Shown in pieces: positions 7,831 through 19,684 of a DNA stretch of 64,000 bases. Source of the stretch: Streptococcus suis. GTDB lineage: Bacteria > Bacillota > Bacilli > Lactobacillales > Streptococcaceae. The stretch is taken from assembly GCF_019794555.1 (NCBI RefSeq), contig NZ_JAIMEP010000009.1:27389-91388 (forward strand), read 5' to 3'. Within the stretch, counting starts at the first letter, position 1. The number at the start of each line of letters is the position of its first letter. The notes beneath the pieces were generated by a model. It was not told the origin of the DNA and made no database searches. It saw only the letters and a program-made list of their open reading frames with translations. The translations under genes were made by a program, and so were the position numbers.

Positions 7831-9615
7831 ATGAACGAAATCATTAAACATAAGTTAGAGTTGCTTCCAGATAGTCCTGGTTGTTATCTCCATAAAAACA
7901 AGTACGGAAAGATTATTTATGTTGGTAAGGCCAAAAACCTGCGTAATCGGGTGCGGTCTTATTTTCGTGGCGCCCATGATACCAAGACTGAAGCTTTAGT
8001 ATCTGAAATTGCCGATTTTGAATTTATCGTAACAGATTCCAATATCGAGGCGCTCTTACTAGAAATCAATCTGATTCAGGAAAACAAGCCTCGCTATAAC
8101 ATCATGCTCAAGGATGACAAGTCCTATCCCTTTATCAAAATTACCAAGGAACGTCATCCACGGCTGCTCATTACACGGCAGATTAAGAAGGATGGTGGTC
8201 AGTATTTTGGTCCCTATCCAGATGTGGGTGCGGCCAACCAGACCCTCAAACTATTGGAGCGTCTGTATCCTTTCCGCAAGTGCAAATTGCCTGAGAACAA
8301 GTACTGTATGTATTATCACTTGGGCCAATGTTTGGCCCACGGGGACAAGATGCCTAGTCTTTCTGATTATGATAAGATGAGTAAGGAAGTTGCTCAATTC
8401 TTAACAGGACATGATGATAAGATTGTTAGACAGGTGCAAGAAAAAATGAAAGTTGCTGCAGCCAATCTTGAATTTGAAAGAGCTGCGGAATATCGTGATA
8501 TTCTTCAATCTATTTCAACCCTACGGACCAAGCAACGTGTGATGGCTCATGACTTGCAAAACCGCGATGTCTTTGGCTACTACGTGGACAAGGGCTGGAT
8601 GTGTGTACAGGTTTTCTTTGTTCGTCAGGGGAAACTGATTGAGCGGAATGTCAATCTTTTTCCATATTATAATGATGCGGACGAAGACTTTTTGACCTAC
8701 ATTGGTCAGTTTTACAGGGACCAGCAACATTTGATTCCCTCTGAGGTCTTGATACCGCAGGATATTGACCAAGAAGCCGTAGAAGCTCTGGTAGATACTA
8801 AGGTCATCAAGCCTCAGCGTGGCGAGAAGAAGCAACTCATCAATTTGGCAACCAAGAATGCGCGTGTTAGTCTGGAGCAGAAGTTTAATCTTTTGGAGAA
8901 AAATCTGGAGAAGACGTACGGTGCTGTAGAAAATATCGGTCAGCTTTTGGGGATTCCGACGCCTGTGCGGATTGAGGCTTTCGATAACTCCAACATCATG
9001 GGGACCAGTCCTGTATCGGCCATGGTGGTCTTTGAAAATGGGGTGCCTAATAAAAAGGAATACCGCAAGTATAAGATTAAGACGGTGGAGGGACCGGATG
9101 ACTATGCTTCCATGCGAGAAGTTTTGCAGCGGCGATACAGTCGGGTACTGCGGGACGGTTTGACACCGCCTGATTTGATTATCATTGACGGTGGTCAGGG
9201 GCAGGTTAACATTGCCAAGCAGGTCATCGAGCAGGAGTTGGGTATGTCCATTCCCATTGCAGGTTTGCAGAAGAATGACAAGCACCAAACCCATGAATTG
9301 CTCTTTGGAAATCCGTTGGAAGTAGTTGAGTTGCCTCGTAATTCACAGGAATTTTTCCTCCTGCATCGGATTCAGGATGAGGTTCACCGCTTTGCCATTG
9401 AGTTTCATCGTCAGGTCCGGTCTAAAAATTCTTTCTCATCCAAATTGGATGGTATTGATGGCTTGGGACCAAAACGAAAGCAGGCATTGATGAAACACTT
9501 CAAATCAATTGGAAAAATCCAATTGGCAAGTGTCCAAGAAATTGCAGATGTAGGTGTTCCCTATAAGGTGGCGGAGAAAGTCAAAGAAAGCCTTTCTTCA
9601 AAGGATGAGAATTGA
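7831..9615 (+). CDS. uvrC: UvrABC excinuclease subunit C
   Basis: Nucleotide-excision repair nuclease that makes both incisions around a UvrB-marked lesion. 594 residues, full length for the family. Domains in order: N-terminal GIY-YIG nuclease (residues 12-90, PGCYL...[14 protein letters not shown]), UVR domain binding UvrB (about 205-240, [16 protein letters not shown]), RNase H-like endonuclease (about 380-530, IEAFDNSN and IIDGGQGQ), and C-terminal helix-hairpin-helix ([17 protein letters not shown]). There is no Shine-Dalgarno sequence and the -10 box is 6 nt from the ATG, so the transcript is probably leaderless. Confidence 0.97.
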   Translation: MNEIIKHKLELLPDSPGCYLHKNKYGKIIYVGKAKNLRNRVRSYFRGAHDTKTEALVSEIADFEFIVTDSNIEALLLEINLIQENKPRYNIMLKDDKSYPFIKITKERHPRLLITRQIKKDGGQYFGPYPDVGAANQTLKLLERLYPFRKCKLPENKYCMYYHLGQCLAHGDKMPSLSDYDKMSKEVAQFLTGHDDKIVRQVQEKMKVAAANLEFERAAEYRDILQSISTLRTKQRVMAHDLQNRDVFGYYVDKGWMCVQVFFVRQGKLIERNVNLFPYYNDADEDFLTYIGQFYRDQQHLIPSEVLIPQDIDQEAVEALVDTKVIKPQRGEKKQLINLATKNARVSLEQKFNLLEKNLEKTYGAVENIGQLLGIPTPVRIEAFDNSNIMGTSPVSAMVVFENGVPNKKEYRKYKIKTVEGPDDYASMREVLQRRYSRVLRDGLTPPDLIIIDGGQGQVNIAKQVIEQELGMSIPIAGLQKNDKHQTHELLFGNPLEVVELPRNSQEFFLLHRIQDEVHRFAIEFHRQVRSKNSFSSKLDGIDGLGPKRKQALMKHFKSIGKIQLASVQEIADVGVPYKVAEKVKESLSSKDEN

Positions 9616-9671
9616 AAACATTCCCATAATGTGTTAGAATAAACTATCAATGACTGAATAAGGAGAAAGCA

Positions 9672-9800
9672 ATGGCTTTTGGTGAAGAAAAACACAAGAA
9701 ATCAACATTTGAAAAAGTTACTTTAGTAATTGTTGTCGTGATGGTAGTCGTGACATTAGCAGGCTTGATTTTACCAGCAATCAATGCATTGATGAATTAA
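9672..9800 (+). CDS. DUF4044 family small membrane protein
   Basis: 42-residue protein with a charged N-terminus (MAFGEEKHKKSTFEK) and one transmembrane helix (VTLVIVVVMVVVTLAGLILPAI). AAGGAGA precedes the ATG by a normal distance. The size, single helix and N-terminal motif match the streptococcal DUF4044 family of unknown function. It lies 56 bp after uvrC and may be cotranscribed with it or have its own promoter. Confidence 0.8.
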   Translation: MAFGEEKHKKSTFEKVTLVIVVVMVVVTLAGLILPAINALMN

Positions 9801-9962
9801 GAAACTGTATTCACAGTTCAGCTCTTTTATCTAAGGCTAGTTTTTAAGCTACTCAAGGTTAGTTTTTTCAAGATATTGTCAGTATTTCTTAAAAAAAAAC
9901 GGCATTGATTCCTTAAAAATGGTTTCTTATTTATTAGCACTTTGTTTGTGAATACAGGATAT

Positions 9963-9985
9963 AAAACGCTATTAAGCGTTTTTTT
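9963..9985 (+). terminator. Terminator upstream of obg
   Basis: AACGCT-ATTA-AGCGTT stem-loop followed by seven T, 22 bp before the obg start. It ends transcripts from upstream, or could act as an obg attenuator. No other structure was seen in 9801-9962. Confidence 0.7.
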
Positions 9986-10006
9986 CTAGGAAAGAATAGG
10001 TTAATT

Positions 10007-11320
10007 ATGAGTATGTTTTTAGATACTGCTAAGATTAAGGTCAAGGCAGGTAAGGGAGGCGATGGGATGGTTGCTTTCCGTCGTGAAAAGTATGTACCAA
10101 ATGGCGGTCCTTGGGGCGGTGATGGAGGTCATGGTGGGAATGTTGTCTTTGTTGTAGATGAAGGCTTGCGTACCCTAATGGATTTCCGTTACAACCGTCG
10201 CTTTAAGGCTGACGATGGCGAAAAGGGAATGACCAAGGGCATGCATGGTCGTGGTGCGGAAGATTTAATTGTTCGTGTACCGCAAGGAACAACTGTGCGT
10301 GATGCTGATACAGGAAAAATTATTACAGACTTGGTTGAGAATGGGCAGGAATTTGTTATTGCCCACGGTGGTCGTGGTGGTCGTGGAAATATTCGTTTTG
10401 CGACACCTAAGAATCCAGCGCCTGAGATTTCTGAAAATGGAGAACCAGGTGAGGAGCGCAATCTTGAATTAGAATTAAAAGTTCTTGCTGATGTTGGTCT
10501 AGTTGGTTTTCCATCTGTCGGGAAGTCAACTCTCCTAAGTGTGATTACAGCAGCTAAACCTAAAATTGGTGCCTACCATTTTACAACCATTGTGCCAAAT
10601 TTGGGAATGGTTCGGACCAAATCTGGCGAGTCATTTGCAGTGGCAGATTTACCTGGTTTGATCGAAGGTGCTAGTCAAGGTGTTGGATTGGGAACGCAAT
10701 TCCTGCGTCACATCGAGCGGACACGTGTTATCTTGCATGTTTTGGATATGTCCGCTAGTGAAGGTCGTGATCCTTATGATGACTATGTGGCCATCAACAA
10801 TGAGTTGGAAACTTATAATCTTCGTTTAATGGAGCGCCCTCAAATTATTGTTGCCAATAAGATGGACATGCCAGAGGCAGAGGAACATCTGGAAGAGTTC
10901 AAGAAAAAATTAGCTGCCAACTATGATGAGTTTGAAGAATTGCCACAGATTTTCCCAATTTCTGGTATTGCTCACCAAGGTTTGGAAAATCTACTAGAAG
11001 CAACAGCAGAATTACTTGAAAAAACACCAGAGTTCTTGCTCTATGATGAAGCTGACTTTCAAGAGGAAGAAGCATATTATGGCTTTCATCCTGATGAACC
11101 AGAATTTGAAATCAGTCGTGCAGATGATGCAAGTTGGATACTATCTGGTGACAAGCTGGAAAAACTCTTTACCATGACGAACTTCGATCGCGATGAGTCA
11201 GTCATGAAATTTGCTCGCCAGTTACGTGGCATGGGTGTCGATGAAGCTCTTCGAGCGCGTGGAGCCAAGGATGGGGATATCGTCCGTATTGGCAAATTTG
11301 AATTTGAGTTTGTGGATTAA
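10007..11320 (+). CDS. obg: Obg family GTPase
   Basis: Essential GTPase acting in 50S ribosome assembly and stress control. 437 residues. The glycine-rich Obg fold fills residues 1-158 ([29 protein letters not shown]). The G domain spans about 160-330 with G1 GFPSVGKS, G3 [11 protein letters not shown]4 NKMD and G5-like ISG. The C-terminal OCT domain (about 360-437, ending GKFEFEFVD) is the Firmicute-specific extension. The start ATG at 10007 gives the canonical N-terminus [10 protein letters not shown], but the preceding Shine-Dalgarno (AGGAAAG) is distant and weak. The repeat cluster begins directly after the stop codon. Confidence 0.97.
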   Translation: MSMFLDTAKIKVKAGKGGDGMVAFRREKYVPNGGPWGGDGGHGGNVVFVVDEGLRTLMDFRYNRRFKADDGEKGMTKGMHGRGAEDLIVRVPQGTTVRDADTGKIITDLVENGQEFVIAHGGRGGRGNIRFATPKNPAPEISENGEPGEERNLELELKVLADVGLVGFPSVGKSTLLSVITAAKPKIGAYHFTTIVPNLGMVRTKSGESFAVADLPGLIEGASQGVGLGTQFLRHIERTRVILHVLDMSASEGRDPYDDYVAINNELETYNLRLMERPQIIVANKMDMPEAEEHLEEFKKKLAANYDEFEELPQIFPISGIAHQGLENLLEATAELLEKTPEFLLYDEADFQEEEAYYGFHPDEPEFEISRADDASWILSGDKLEKLFTMTNFDRDESVMKFARQLRGMGVDEALRARGAKDGDIVRIGKFEFEFVD

Positions 11321-11870
11321 CGTAGCAGTTTGACTGCAAGTTAACTTGCTAGTCAAACTACGCCAAGTCCTAGGGGACCTTGGCTAGCTACCTTACTAAC
11401 TTCACCCAAATGGTAGTATCGACCATTTGGGCTCCGTGTCGTAACTTTGGAATCGCATCTAAATCCTAAAGGACTTGATGTAGTACGGTAGCCGCTATGG
11501 CGGACTACCTACCAACCTTACTAATTCCGCACAGGCAGTAGTATCGACTGCCTGCGCTCCATGTCGTAACGTTGGAATCACATCTAAGATCTAATGGACT
11601 TGATGTAGTACGGTAGCCGCTATGGCGGACTGCCTACCAACCTTACTAATTCCGCACAGGCAGTAGTATCGACTGCCTGTGCTCCATGTCGTAACTTGTC
11701 CAGTGGAGTGAAACAGTTTGGGGAACTGTTTCAGCTGGTCGCCTTGAAATATGAAAGCGACCACAGTAGCTCGAGCCAGAAAATTCGAAAGCGAGGTAAG
11801 CAGTTTGACTGGTAGTTAACTTGTTAGTCAAACTACGCCAAGTCCTAGGGGAATTTGGCTAGCTACCTTA
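11321..11870. repeat. Cluster of structured repeats between obg and rexB
   Basis: No gene; about 550 bp of palindromic modules. An outer module (hairpin around AGTTTGACT...AGTCAAACT, then GCCAAG...CTTGGC) occurs at 11321-11392 and again at about 11798-11869. Between them a 125-bp unit is repeated in tandem: 11393-11517, 11518-11642 and a partial copy from 11643 to about 11697. Each unit has a hairpin with the invariant loop AGTATCG: stem CCCAAATGGT in unit 1, CAGGCAGT in unit 2, GCACAGGCAGT in unit 3. A separate module at about 11698-11765 has hairpins at 11710-11732 and 11737-11762 and belongs to the RUP-like family also found at 19685 and 59944. Translated frames here are not protein-like. 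Confidence 0.85.
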
Positions 11871-11931
11871 CTAATTTTGTTCCGTTAGTGACGGTTAATT
11901 ATGAATAAGTAATAAAAAATTGGAGGTCTTT

Positions 11932-12099
11932 ATGGGTGATAAGCCGATATCCTTCAAGGATAAAAATGGGAATTTTGTTTCGGCAGCCGATGTTTGGAAT
12001 GCTGAAAAATTAGAAGAACTCTTTAACAAGCTTAATCCCAATCGCAAGCTACGATTGGAACGCGAGCGTTTAGCTAAAGAGCAAGAAAAGAGTAGTTAG
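11932..12099 (+). CDS. Small conserved streptococcal protein (55 aa), function unknown
   Basis: Short frame starting at ATG 11932 with TTGGAGG at optimal spacing and ending before a strong terminator (12119-12147), which together indicate a real gene. The product begins MGDKPISFKDKNGNFVSAADVWN and becomes a charged, probably helical tail (LRLERERLAKEQEKSS); no signal peptide or membrane segment. I do not recognise a characterised family. It lies upstream of rexB with its own terminator between, so it is a separate transcription unit. Confidence 0.75.
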   Translation: MGDKPISFKDKNGNFVSAADVWNAEKLEELFNKLNPNRKLRLERERLAKEQEKSS

Positions 12100-12118
12100 A
12101 AGGTTTTACCTTTCTGAA

Positions 12119-12147
12119 AAAATGGTCCATTGGACCATTTTTTTTGT
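12119..12147 (+). terminator. Rho-independent terminator
   Basis: AAAATGGTCC-ATT-GGACCATTTT, a 10-bp stem, followed by a T-run. Confidence 0.9.
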
Positions 12148-12201
12148 TTGAATTTTGATATACTAGACATAGTATATTCAACGAAAGAATGAGAATTTGA
12201 T

Positions 12202-15200
12202 ATGAAATTAGTCTATACAGATATTCGCAATCCTCTGACGCAGTATTTAACGGATACCGCAGCAGAATTTGCTAAAGAAGGTAAGCGAGTTTTTTATATT
12301 GCTCCAAACTCTCTATCCTTTGAGATGGAGCGCAAGGTCTTGGAATACCTGCCTGAACAGGCAACTTTTGATATTATCGTGACCCGTTTTGGGCAATTGG
12401 CCCGCTATTTGATGATTGATAGGAAAAAAGCAGGTCAACCGCTGGATGATGTTGGTCTTGCTATGATTTTCTTTCGTGTTCTATCGCAATTTGAAGATGG
12501 CGACTTGAAAGTCTATTGTCGTTTACAGACAGATTTTGGTTTTATTAACCAGCTAGTTGCTTTATACAAAGAATTGCAACGGGCAAATATGTCTATTCTG
12601 GACTTGGAAGCCATGGAGTCACCAGATAAACAGGCTGATTTGGTAAAGATTTTTCTGGCTGTAACTGACATTTTGTCCAAAGAAGGCTTTGAGCATCAGT
12701 CTAAGTTAACACAGCTGACTAGCTTGGTGGAAACTGGTCAGTTGGATGAGCAGTTGAAAAACATCGTGCTGGTGGTAGACGGATTTTCTCGTTTTTCGGC
12801 AGAAGAAGAAGCTCTAGTAAGTGCTTTAAATGAACGGGTGTCGGAAATCCTGATTGGTGTATATGCCAGCAAGAAAGCTGTGCAAGCCGCCTATGCGGAA
12901 GGGAATGTTTATCAAGCTAACGTTGACTTTTTACGTCAGTTATCAGCGCAGTTCCAGACTAAGGCTACTTATATTGGTCAAGAGCCAGTCTTGGACAGTA
13001 TCGGTAAATTTTCAAAGAATATGGAAGCCTATTATGACTACAGCGGGACCATGCTTGACTTGACTCCAGCAGACCAAGAAAAAATCCAACTCTGGGAGGT
13101 TGTTAACCAAAAAGAAGAGGTGGAGCAAGTTGCAACTGCAATTCGTCAGCATGTGCATCAAGGTGCTCGCTATAAAGACATCTTGTTGCTTTTGGGTGAT
13201 GTAGATAGCTATAAGTTGCAGATTGGCAAGATTTTTGACAAGTATGATATTCCTTACTATTTTGGCAAGGCAGAGGAGATGAGTCATCATCCGTTGGTCC
13301 ACTTTGTGGAGTCCTTGGAACGCTTACGTCGCTATCGTTTCCGTGCGGAAGACCTGCTCAATCTCCTCAAATCTGGTTTGTACGCCAGCATTTCACAAAA
13401 GGAGCTGGACCTATTTGAGTCTTACATCCTCTTTGCGGATATGAAGGGGCAGGCTGCTTTTTCGAGGGCTTTTTCGGTCAATGGCAGAGCAGACTATGAT
13501 GCTGAAATCATCAAGGAGAAAAGGCTTGTCTATGATTTGAATGTCTTGGAACCTCTACGTGCTAAGATTATGGAGCCTTTGAACCAGCTGTTTAAGGCAG
13601 GTCCCCAATCAGGTGCCAGTTTGCTTGAAAAATTCATGGCCTTTTTGGAGGCAATTGAGCTTCCTAAAAATATGGATAAAATGTCTCGAAATTTGAGTGA
13701 AGTAGAGCAAGAAAAAGAAGAGCAGGTCTGGAAAAGTTTTACCCATATTCTAGAGAATTTTTATCAGATTTTCGGAAAAGAAAAATTAAAAATGGATGAT
13801 TTTCTGGCTATTTTACAGGCTGGTATGCAGGCCAGTCACTATCGTACCGTTCCTGCAACGGTTGATGTGGTCAATGTTAAATCCTATGATTTGATCGAGC
13901 CGCACACTGCAAAGTATGTTTATGCTATCGGGATGGGCCAGTCTAATTTTCCAAAAGTTGCTCAGAATACCAGTCTATTGACAGAAGAAGAGATGGAAAA
14001 AGTCAATCTTGTCTCGGCTAGTTCCTCACGTTTCGATTTGGTCAGCCGAGAGAATATCAAGAAGAACCATGCTGCCATGATGTCTCTGCTTAATGCTGCG
14101 ACGGATCAATTAGTTATTTCTACTCCTCAGATTTATAACGAAGGTGAAGATAGTCTCTCCCCTTATATCAAGATTCTCCAAAAAATGGGGCTGAAATCCG
14201 AAGAACGTGGTCGGATTAAAACACTTAGTCCGCAAGATATCGGTCACTACAAGAGTCTCTTATCCCGTTTGATTGAGTCGGAAAGACCAAGCCTTGAAAC
14301 AGAGGAGTGGGAAGGACAGAGGGCCTTCTGGACAGTCTTGGTTCGCCATTTGAAGAAGAAATTGGAGTCGCAAGGCATTGAAATTCCGACCATTACTGGT
14401 GATATTGCTTCTAAACAGCTTGCAGCTGATACCTTGGCTGCTTTATATCCAGAGGATAAGCCACTCAATCTTTCAGCATCCAGCTTGACCAATTTCTACA
14501 ATAACCAATATCTTTACTTTGTACGCAATGTGCTTCGCTTGCGGGAACAGGAATCCATCCATCCGACGGCCTTTCAACACGGGCTCTTCTTGCATCGGAT
14601 TTTTGAACGAGTGGTCATGGACCAATCTGAACTAGATTTTGATCAAAAAGTGGACAAGGCCATCCTGCGTACACGTGACGAGGCAGAATTTGCTATGTTT
14701 TATAACCAAGATGCGGATGCTCGCTATACGGAGGAGGTGCTGGATAAGATTGCTCGCTCCAGTGCGACTATTTTGCGGGATAATGATTTGGTTGAAATTG
14801 ATGGTCAGGAAAAGAGTTTTCGTCAGGATAAGGCGCTGGTTTTTGACCTTCAAAATGGCAAGAGTGTGCATGTAAATGGTACCATTGATCGCTTGGATAC
14901 CTTACAAATCAATCAGGCTGTAGGTGTTGTGGATTACAAGTCCAGTGACCAATCTTTTTCAGTTGGGGATTTTTACAATGGTCTAAAACCTCAGTTGGTA
15001 ACCTACTTGGCAGCTTTACAAGAGCTGGATGAAACCAAGGATAAACCTGTTTTTGGAGCTATGTATTTGCATTTGCAGGATCCGATTATCAAATTAAAAG
15101 ACACGAAGAATTTAGAACAGCTAGAAGGAGCTGCCAATACTAGCTTGGTTTACAAGGGGCTTTTCTTGAAGGAGGAAAGTCTGGGGCTCAATCATTTTTA

Positions 15201-15468
15201 TCAGACTCGTAACCAACTCTACACGAAAGATGAGTTTGCGGTTTTATTGAACCACAACCAAGAACTATACAAACAAGCTGCCATGGACATTCTGGCTGGT
15301 CGCTTTGCTATTAACCCTTATACCAAAGATGGGCGTTCGGTGGCAGGTGAGCAGCTGAAGGCAATCACTGGTTTTGAGGCGGATCGGCACATGGGCATGG
15401 CACGGCGGTTGGTCAAAGAGGCCAAGCGTCAAGATTGGATGGAACGAATGAAAGGAGGTCAGGACTAA
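12202..15468 (+). CDS. rexB: ATP-dependent helicase/deoxyribonuclease subunit B
   Basis: AddB-type subunit of the RexAB (RecBCD-equivalent) end-resection enzyme for double-strand break repair. 1088 residues. The N-terminus ([15 protein letters not shown]...[20 protein letters not shown]) corresponds to the AddB helicase-like region, but no Walker A GxxGxGKT is visible. The C-terminal RecB-type nuclease has GVVDYKSSD around residue 910. The protein has almost no cysteine and lacks the four-Cys Fe-S motif of Bacillus AddB, in line with streptococcal RexB. The stop TAA overlaps the rexA start ATG by one base (TAATG), coupling the two genes. Confidence 0.95.
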   Translation: MKLVYTDIRNPLTQYLTDTAAEFAKEGKRVFYIAPNSLSFEMERKVLEYLPEQATFDIIVTRFGQLARYLMIDRKKAGQPLDDVGLAMIFFRVLSQFEDGDLKVYCRLQTDFGFINQLVALYKELQRANMSILDLEAMESPDKQADLVKIFLAVTDILSKEGFEHQSKLTQLTSLVETGQLDEQLKNIVLVVDGFSRFSAEEEALVSALNERVSEILIGVYASKKAVQAAYAEGNVYQANVDFLRQLSAQFQTKATYIGQEPVLDSIGKFSKNMEAYYDYSGTMLDLTPADQEKIQLWEVVNQKEEVEQVATAIRQHVHQGARYKDILLLLGDVDSYKLQIGKIFDKYDIPYYFGKAEEMSHHPLVHFVESLERLRRYRFRAEDLLNLLKSGLYASISQKELDLFESYILFADMKGQAAFSRAFSVNGRADYDAEIIKEKRLVYDLNVLEPLRAKIMEPLNQLFKAGPQSGASLLEKFMAFLEAIELPKNMDKMSRNLSEVEQEKEEQVWKSFTHILENFYQIFGKEKLKMDDFLAILQAGMQASHYRTVPATVDVVNVKSYDLIEPHTAKYVYAIGMGQSNFPKVAQNTSLLTEEEMEKVNLVSASSSRFDLVSRENIKKNHAAMMSLLNAATDQLVISTPQIYNEGEDSLSPYIKILQKMGLKSEERGRIKTLSPQDIGHYKSLLSRLIESERPSLETEEWEGQRAFWTVLVRHLKKKLESQGIEIPTITGDIASKQLAADTLAALYPEDKPLNLSASSLTNFYNNQYLYFVRNVLRLREQESIHPTAFQHGLFLHRIFERVVMDQSELDFDQKVDKAILRTRDEAEFAMFYNQDADARYTEEVLDKIARSSATILRDNDLVEIDGQEKSFRQDKALVFDLQNGKSVHVNGTIDRLDTLQINQAVGVVDYKSSDQSFSVGDFYNGLKPQLVTYLAALQELDETKDKPVFGAMYLHLQDPIIKLKDTKNLEQLEGAANTSLVYKGLFLKEESLGLNHFYQTRNQLYTKDEFAVLLNHNQELYKQAAMDILAGRFAINPYTKDGRSVAGEQLKAITGFEADRHMGMARRLVKEAKRQDWMERMKGGQD

Positions 15469-18400
15469 TGGCTTTTGAAGAATTTTTAAGCGCGGAAGAA
15501 ATCAAGGCTGTGCAGCTGGCGGAAGCCAATTCTGATAAGCAACAAAAACGCACACCTGAGCAGATTGAAGCTATCTATACGCACGGTCAGAATGTTCTGG
15601 TCTCTGCATCGGCTGGGTCAGGAAAGACCTTCGTCATGGTTCAACGGATTTTGGATAAGTTGAAGCGTGGCGTCGGGATTGACCAGCTCTTTATCTCGAC
15701 CTTTACAGTCAAGGCGGCTGGTGAGTTGAAGGAGCGGATCGAGAAAAATCTCAATGAAACCATTGCGGAGACGACCGATATGGAATTGCGACGGCATTTG
15801 TCGGCCCAGTTGGCGGATTTGACTAAGGCGGATATTGGGACCATGGACTCCTTTACGCAGAAATTGGTAACGACTTACGGTTATAGCCTTGGTATTTCTC
15901 CGCAGTTTCGGATTTTACAAGATGAGACAGAAAAAGCGAGTCTGAAAAAAGAGGTTTTTGACCAGCTCTTTGCAGATTATCTTGAACAGGATGAAAATGG
16001 TGCATTCCGCAAACTGGTTCGCAATTTTTCGGGCAACCGTAAGGATAATAGTGGTTTCCGTCAGGTTGTTTATCAGGTGCATGATTTTAGTCAATCGACC
16101 AGCAGTCCAACTAAATGGCTGAAAGAGCAGGCTGTTCAAGCTGATTTGTACAGTCAAGAGCGTATTGAGCAGATCTTAGAGCATGGCTTTAAGGAAAAAG
16201 TGTTAGACAAGCTCTATCAAGCTGCAGATTTCTTCCGCTACCATGTGGAATGGGGCAGAAATGACTTTGGTTCCGCTAAGTATTTTGCAAATGTGGAAGA
16301 AGTTTTGGATTTGCTGACAGGTTTAGATAGCCTGGACCAGAAGGACTTGATGGAGCGGGTTGAAAGAATCCTTCTCATCAATGACCAGTCCAGAGGCAAG
16401 GGCCTGACCAATGCCAATCGACCAAAAGATGAGCATTTGATAGCCTTTAAAGAAGAATACAATGCTGGCAAGAGCCAGATTATCTCAGGACTACGAGATT
16501 TGGGTCAGGAAGTTTATGAATTGACCCTGCTGAAAGATTATCAGGTTCAAGCTTTGCCAATGCTGATATTATTACGTGACTTTGTCTTGGATTTTTCGCA
16601 GGCTTATCTGGATGTCAAAATCAAGGAAGCAGCCTTTGAATTTGGCGATATCGGGCATTTCGCTATTCGTATTTTAGAAGAAAATGCGGACATCCGCCAG
16701 TTTTTCCAAGAAAAATACCACGAAGTCATGGTGGACGAGTACCAGGATAACAACCATAGCCAAGAGCGAATGCTGGACCTGCTGTCTAACGGTCACAACC
16801 GCTTTATGGTGGGCGATATTAAGCAGTCCATCTATCGATTCCGTCAGGCGGATCCGATGATTTTCCAAGAGAAATTTGAACTGTATCAGGCAAATTCTCA
16901 GGCTGGGAAATTGATTTTGCTTAAGGAAAACTTCCGTAGTCAGATTGAGGTTTTGGAGGCAACAAATGCTATTTTCACGCGCCTGATGGACCGTCAAGTA
17001 GGGGAAATCAAGTATGACGACACCCACAGTCTAGTGGCTGGTAGTCCTGGTCAAAAAATTGCCCAGCCCAAGCATGAGATGGAATACTTGATTTATGACC
17101 AGCAGGATAGCGCAAACTCTTCAACAGATGCTGAGGAGGAAACACCTCTGACTGCCGGTGAAATTGAGGTCGTTGCAAAAGAGATTATTCGTCTTCACAA
17201 TGAAGAAGGAGCAGACTTCAAGGACATCACTCTCTTGGTGCAAAAACGGACGCACAATGACCTCATTATGTCCATTTTTGAAAAACATGGGATTCCTATT
17301 GTGGCAGATGGCGGAGCAGCCTCCTATCTGCAATCTTTGGAAGTCATGATTATGCTGGATACCTTGCGGGTTATCAATAATCCACTCAATGACTATGCCT
17401 TGGTTGCCCTGCTTAAATCACCTATGTTCCGATTCGATGAAGATGAACTGACACGGATTTCCTTGCAGGCTGGGACAGGTTTCTTTTACCAGAAAATGGA
17501 AATAGCCCATCAAACAAATGGGCAACATCCTGAACTTATGTCAGGAGAGTTGAAGAAGAAAATTAAGGATTTCTTGTCTATCTTAGAAAACTGGCGTGCC
17601 TATGCCAAACTGCATTCTATCTATGATTTGATATGGAAGATTTTCAATGAAAAATTCTACTATGACTATGTCGGTGCTCTTCCAAATGGCAGCAAGCGTC
17701 AAGCTAATCTCTATGCACTAGGTCTGCGTGCCAACCAGTTTGAAAAAACAGGTTACAAGGGCTTGTCCCGCTTCATCGCCATGATTGACCGTGCCTTAGC
17801 AAATGATAAGGATTTGGCAGATGTACAAGAGTTTCTACCGCAAAATGCTGTTCAGCTGATGACCATTCATAAGTCAAAAGGTCTGGAGTTCAAATATGTC
17901 TTCCTCATGAACATCGATAAGCGATTTAACTTGGAAGACCATTACCAATCAGTCATCATCAGCCGGAAAAATGGTCTAGGTATCCAATATTTAGCGGATA
18001 TGAAAGATAAGGTAAATAGCCCATTGCCTCAGGTGCGAGTCTTAATGAACACCCTTCCTTATCAAAATAATCTCCAAGAGCTAAAAATTGCCAATCTTTC
18101 AGAACAAATGCGGTTGCTTTACGTTGCACTAACGCGTGCCGAGAAGAAGCTGTATCTGGTTGGAAAGGGCAATGCTGACAAGTTAGCTGAAAAATACGAT
18201 GGTAAGAAGGAAGATGGCGTACTTGCCCAATCAACTCGTGAAAGTATAGCGACCTTCCAAGATTGGATACTAGCCATTGATGAGGCCTTCTCAGGAGAAG
18301 ACTTGCACTTCAAGAAAGTCTTTGTAACGGACGAGGATTTGACAGAGGAGAAGATTGGTAAACTGAAATTGAAGAATAAGCTAGAAGACGCCAGCCTTAA

Positions 18401-19136
18401 AGATATTCGTCAATCAGAAGACATCGCCCAGGCCTTGGACCAGTTGTCTTCTGTCCAAGAGTTGAACGAGCGCTATAAGGCTGCCATTGAATTACCAAGT
18501 TTACGGACTCCAAGTCAAATCAAGAAACTCTATGAGCCTGTCTTGGAACAAGAAGGCATGGAAGTTATGGAAAAATACCAGCCCAAACGGACCTTCAACT
18601 TGCCAGATTTCTCCAAGAAACCAAAAATCACTGGAGCCCAAGTCGGTTCGGCAGTCCATGAACTTATGCAACGTTTGGATCTGTCTTGGTTGGTGACAGA
18701 AGATACGGTAAGAGAAGCTCTAGAAACTGTTCATGCTGAGCAAGCGGTTAAAGATAAAATCAATGTTCAGATGATTTTGGATTTCTTCGATACAGACTTA
18801 GGAAGAGAAATTCTAGCCAATACGGACAAACTCCACCGAGAAGCTCCGTTTGCAAGTTTGCAGACTGATCCTGTATCACAGGAACAATTTGTCCTTCGTG
18901 GGATTATAGATGGCTACCTACTATATGATGATCATATTGTCCTCTTTGATTACAAGACAGACAAATATGACCAGCCAAGCCAACTCAGCCAACGTTACCA
19001 AGCTCAAATGCAACTCTATGCCGAGGCATTGAAAAAAGCCTACAAGATAAATCGTGTAGACTGCCATTTGATATTGCTTGGTGGGGAAAGAATTGAAGTG
19101 GTAGAGGTCAATTTGAAGGGTAAGCCTTCATTATGA
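15468..19136 (+). CDS. rexA: ATP-dependent helicase/nuclease subunit A
   Basis: UvrD-type helicase plus nuclease subunit of RexAB. 1222 residues from ATG 15468, preceded by AAAGGAGG; an upstream in-frame ATG at 15435 lies inside rexB and is less likely. Walker A is [10 protein letters not shown] (about residues 45-55), helicase motif II is MVDEYQDNN, motif III region [16 protein letters not shown], and motif [14 protein letters not shown]...[13 protein letters not shown]. The C-terminal RecB-family nuclease has GIIDGYLL...LFDYKTDKY near residue 1160. It acts with RexB in 3'-strand resection before RecA loading. Confidence 0.96.
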   Translation: MAFEEFLSAEEIKAVQLAEANSDKQQKRTPEQIEAIYTHGQNVLVSASAGSGKTFVMVQRILDKLKRGVGIDQLFISTFTVKAAGELKERIEKNLNETIAETTDMELRRHLSAQLADLTKADIGTMDSFTQKLVTTYGYSLGISPQFRILQDETEKASLKKEVFDQLFADYLEQDENGAFRKLVRNFSGNRKDNSGFRQVVYQVHDFSQSTSSPTKWLKEQAVQADLYSQERIEQILEHGFKEKVLDKLYQAADFFRYHVEWGRNDFGSAKYFANVEEVLDLLTGLDSLDQKDLMERVERILLINDQSRGKGLTNANRPKDEHLIAFKEEYNAGKSQIISGLRDLGQEVYELTLLKDYQVQALPMLILLRDFVLDFSQAYLDVKIKEAAFEFGDIGHFAIRILEENADIRQFFQEKYHEVMVDEYQDNNHSQERMLDLLSNGHNRFMVGDIKQSIYRFRQADPMIFQEKFELYQANSQAGKLILLKENFRSQIEVLEATNAIFTRLMDRQVGEIKYDDTHSLVAGSPGQKIAQPKHEMEYLIYDQQDSANSSTDAEEETPLTAGEIEVVAKEIIRLHNEEGADFKDITLLVQKRTHNDLIMSIFEKHGIPIVADGGAASYLQSLEVMIMLDTLRVINNPLNDYALVALLKSPMFRFDEDELTRISLQAGTGFFYQKMEIAHQTNGQHPELMSGELKKKIKDFLSILENWRAYAKLHSIYDLIWKIFNEKFYYDYVGALPNGSKRQANLYALGLRANQFEKTGYKGLSRFIAMIDRALANDKDLADVQEFLPQNAVQLMTIHKSKGLEFKYVFLMNIDKRFNLEDHYQSVIISRKNGLGIQYLADMKDKVNSPLPQVRVLMNTLPYQNNLQELKIANLSEQMRLLYVALTRAEKKLYLVGKGNADKLAEKYDGKKEDGVLAQSTRESIATFQDWILAIDEAFSGEDLHFKKVFVTDEDLTEEKIGKLKLKNKLEDASLKDIRQSEDIAQALDQLSSVQELNERYKAAIELPSLRTPSQIKKLYEPVLEQEGMEVMEKYQPKRTFNLPDFSKKPKITGAQVGSAVHELMQRLDLSWLVTEDTVREALETVHAEQAVKDKINVQMILDFFDTDLGREILANTDKLHREAPFASLQTDPVSQEQFVLRGIIDGYLLYDDHIVLFDYKTDKYDQPSQLSQRYQAQMQLYAEALKKAYKINRVDCHLILLGGERIEVVEVNLKGKPSL

Positions 19137-19165
19137 AAGGTATTGGATAGAGAGTAGGAGATTAT

Positions 19166-19633
19166 ATGTCACGTAAACAATTGGTTACACTTACGAATAT
19201 GTGTATGATAGAGGATAAGGATGGAAATGTAGTAGTTCAGATTCGAGATCCTAAACGGTATCGTTGGTCTGGCGCAGCATTTCCAGGTGGACATATTGAA
19301 GAAGGTGAGAATTTCTCTGACTCTGTTATACGTGAGGTTTTTGAAGAGACTGGCTTGACGATTTCAAATCCCCGCTTGGTGGGTACCAAGCACTGGCCTG
19401 ACAAAGAAGGACATCGCTATATTGTCTTTCTTTATAAGGCTACGGAGTTTTCAGGAACTATCCACTCAACTGAAGAGGGAGAAGTTCGATGGGTTAAGAA
19501 ATCCGAACTGAGTCAATTGGATTTAGCCTATGATTTGCTTGAAATCGTAAAAGTCATGGATGACCCAACCTTATCTGAATTCTTTTACACCAAGAAGGAC
19601 CAAACTGGGGAATGGGACCGGAATTTTAGGTGA
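19166..19633 (+). CDS. Nudix hydrolase (MutT-like)
   Basis: 155-residue Nudix enzyme. The box is complete: GGHIEEGENFSDSVIREVFEETGL fits Gx5Ex7REUxEExGU (about residues 37-59). Family members hydrolyse nucleoside diphosphates linked to other moieties; the similarity is to 8-oxo-dGTP diphosphatase-type proteins of streptococci, but specificity cannot be assigned. A GTAGGAG ribosome binding site precedes the ATG. It lies 30 bp after rexA and may be cotranscribed with the repair genes. An RUP-like repeat begins about 50 bp downstream. Confidence 0.88.
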   Translation: MSRKQLVTLTNMCMIEDKDGNVVVQIRDPKRYRWSGAAFPGGHIEEGENFSDSVIREVFEETGLTISNPRLVGTKHWPDKEGHRYIVFLYKATEFSGTIHSTEEGEVRWVKKSELSQLDLAYDLLEIVKVMDDPTLSEFFYTKKDQTGEWDRNFR

Positions 19634-19684
19634 GGGTTAGGAACTGGTTTGAAAACGTTTTTGAACTTGAATGTAGAATACTAA

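Noticed and set aside
8521..9294. 257-residue minus-strand open frame inside uvrC
   Set aside because: Antisense shadow of a well-supported gene; rich in Leu, Ile and Asn with no start signal or family motif.
11646..11831. 61-codon minus-strand frame in the obg-rexB gap
   Set aside because: It lies entirely in palindromic repeats; its composition follows the hairpins and no start signal is present.
19644..19659. cre-like TTGAAAACGTTTTTGA behind the Nudix gene
   Set aside because: Good consensus match, but it is at the 3' end of a gene with no promoter to control; probably chance in A/T-rich DNA.
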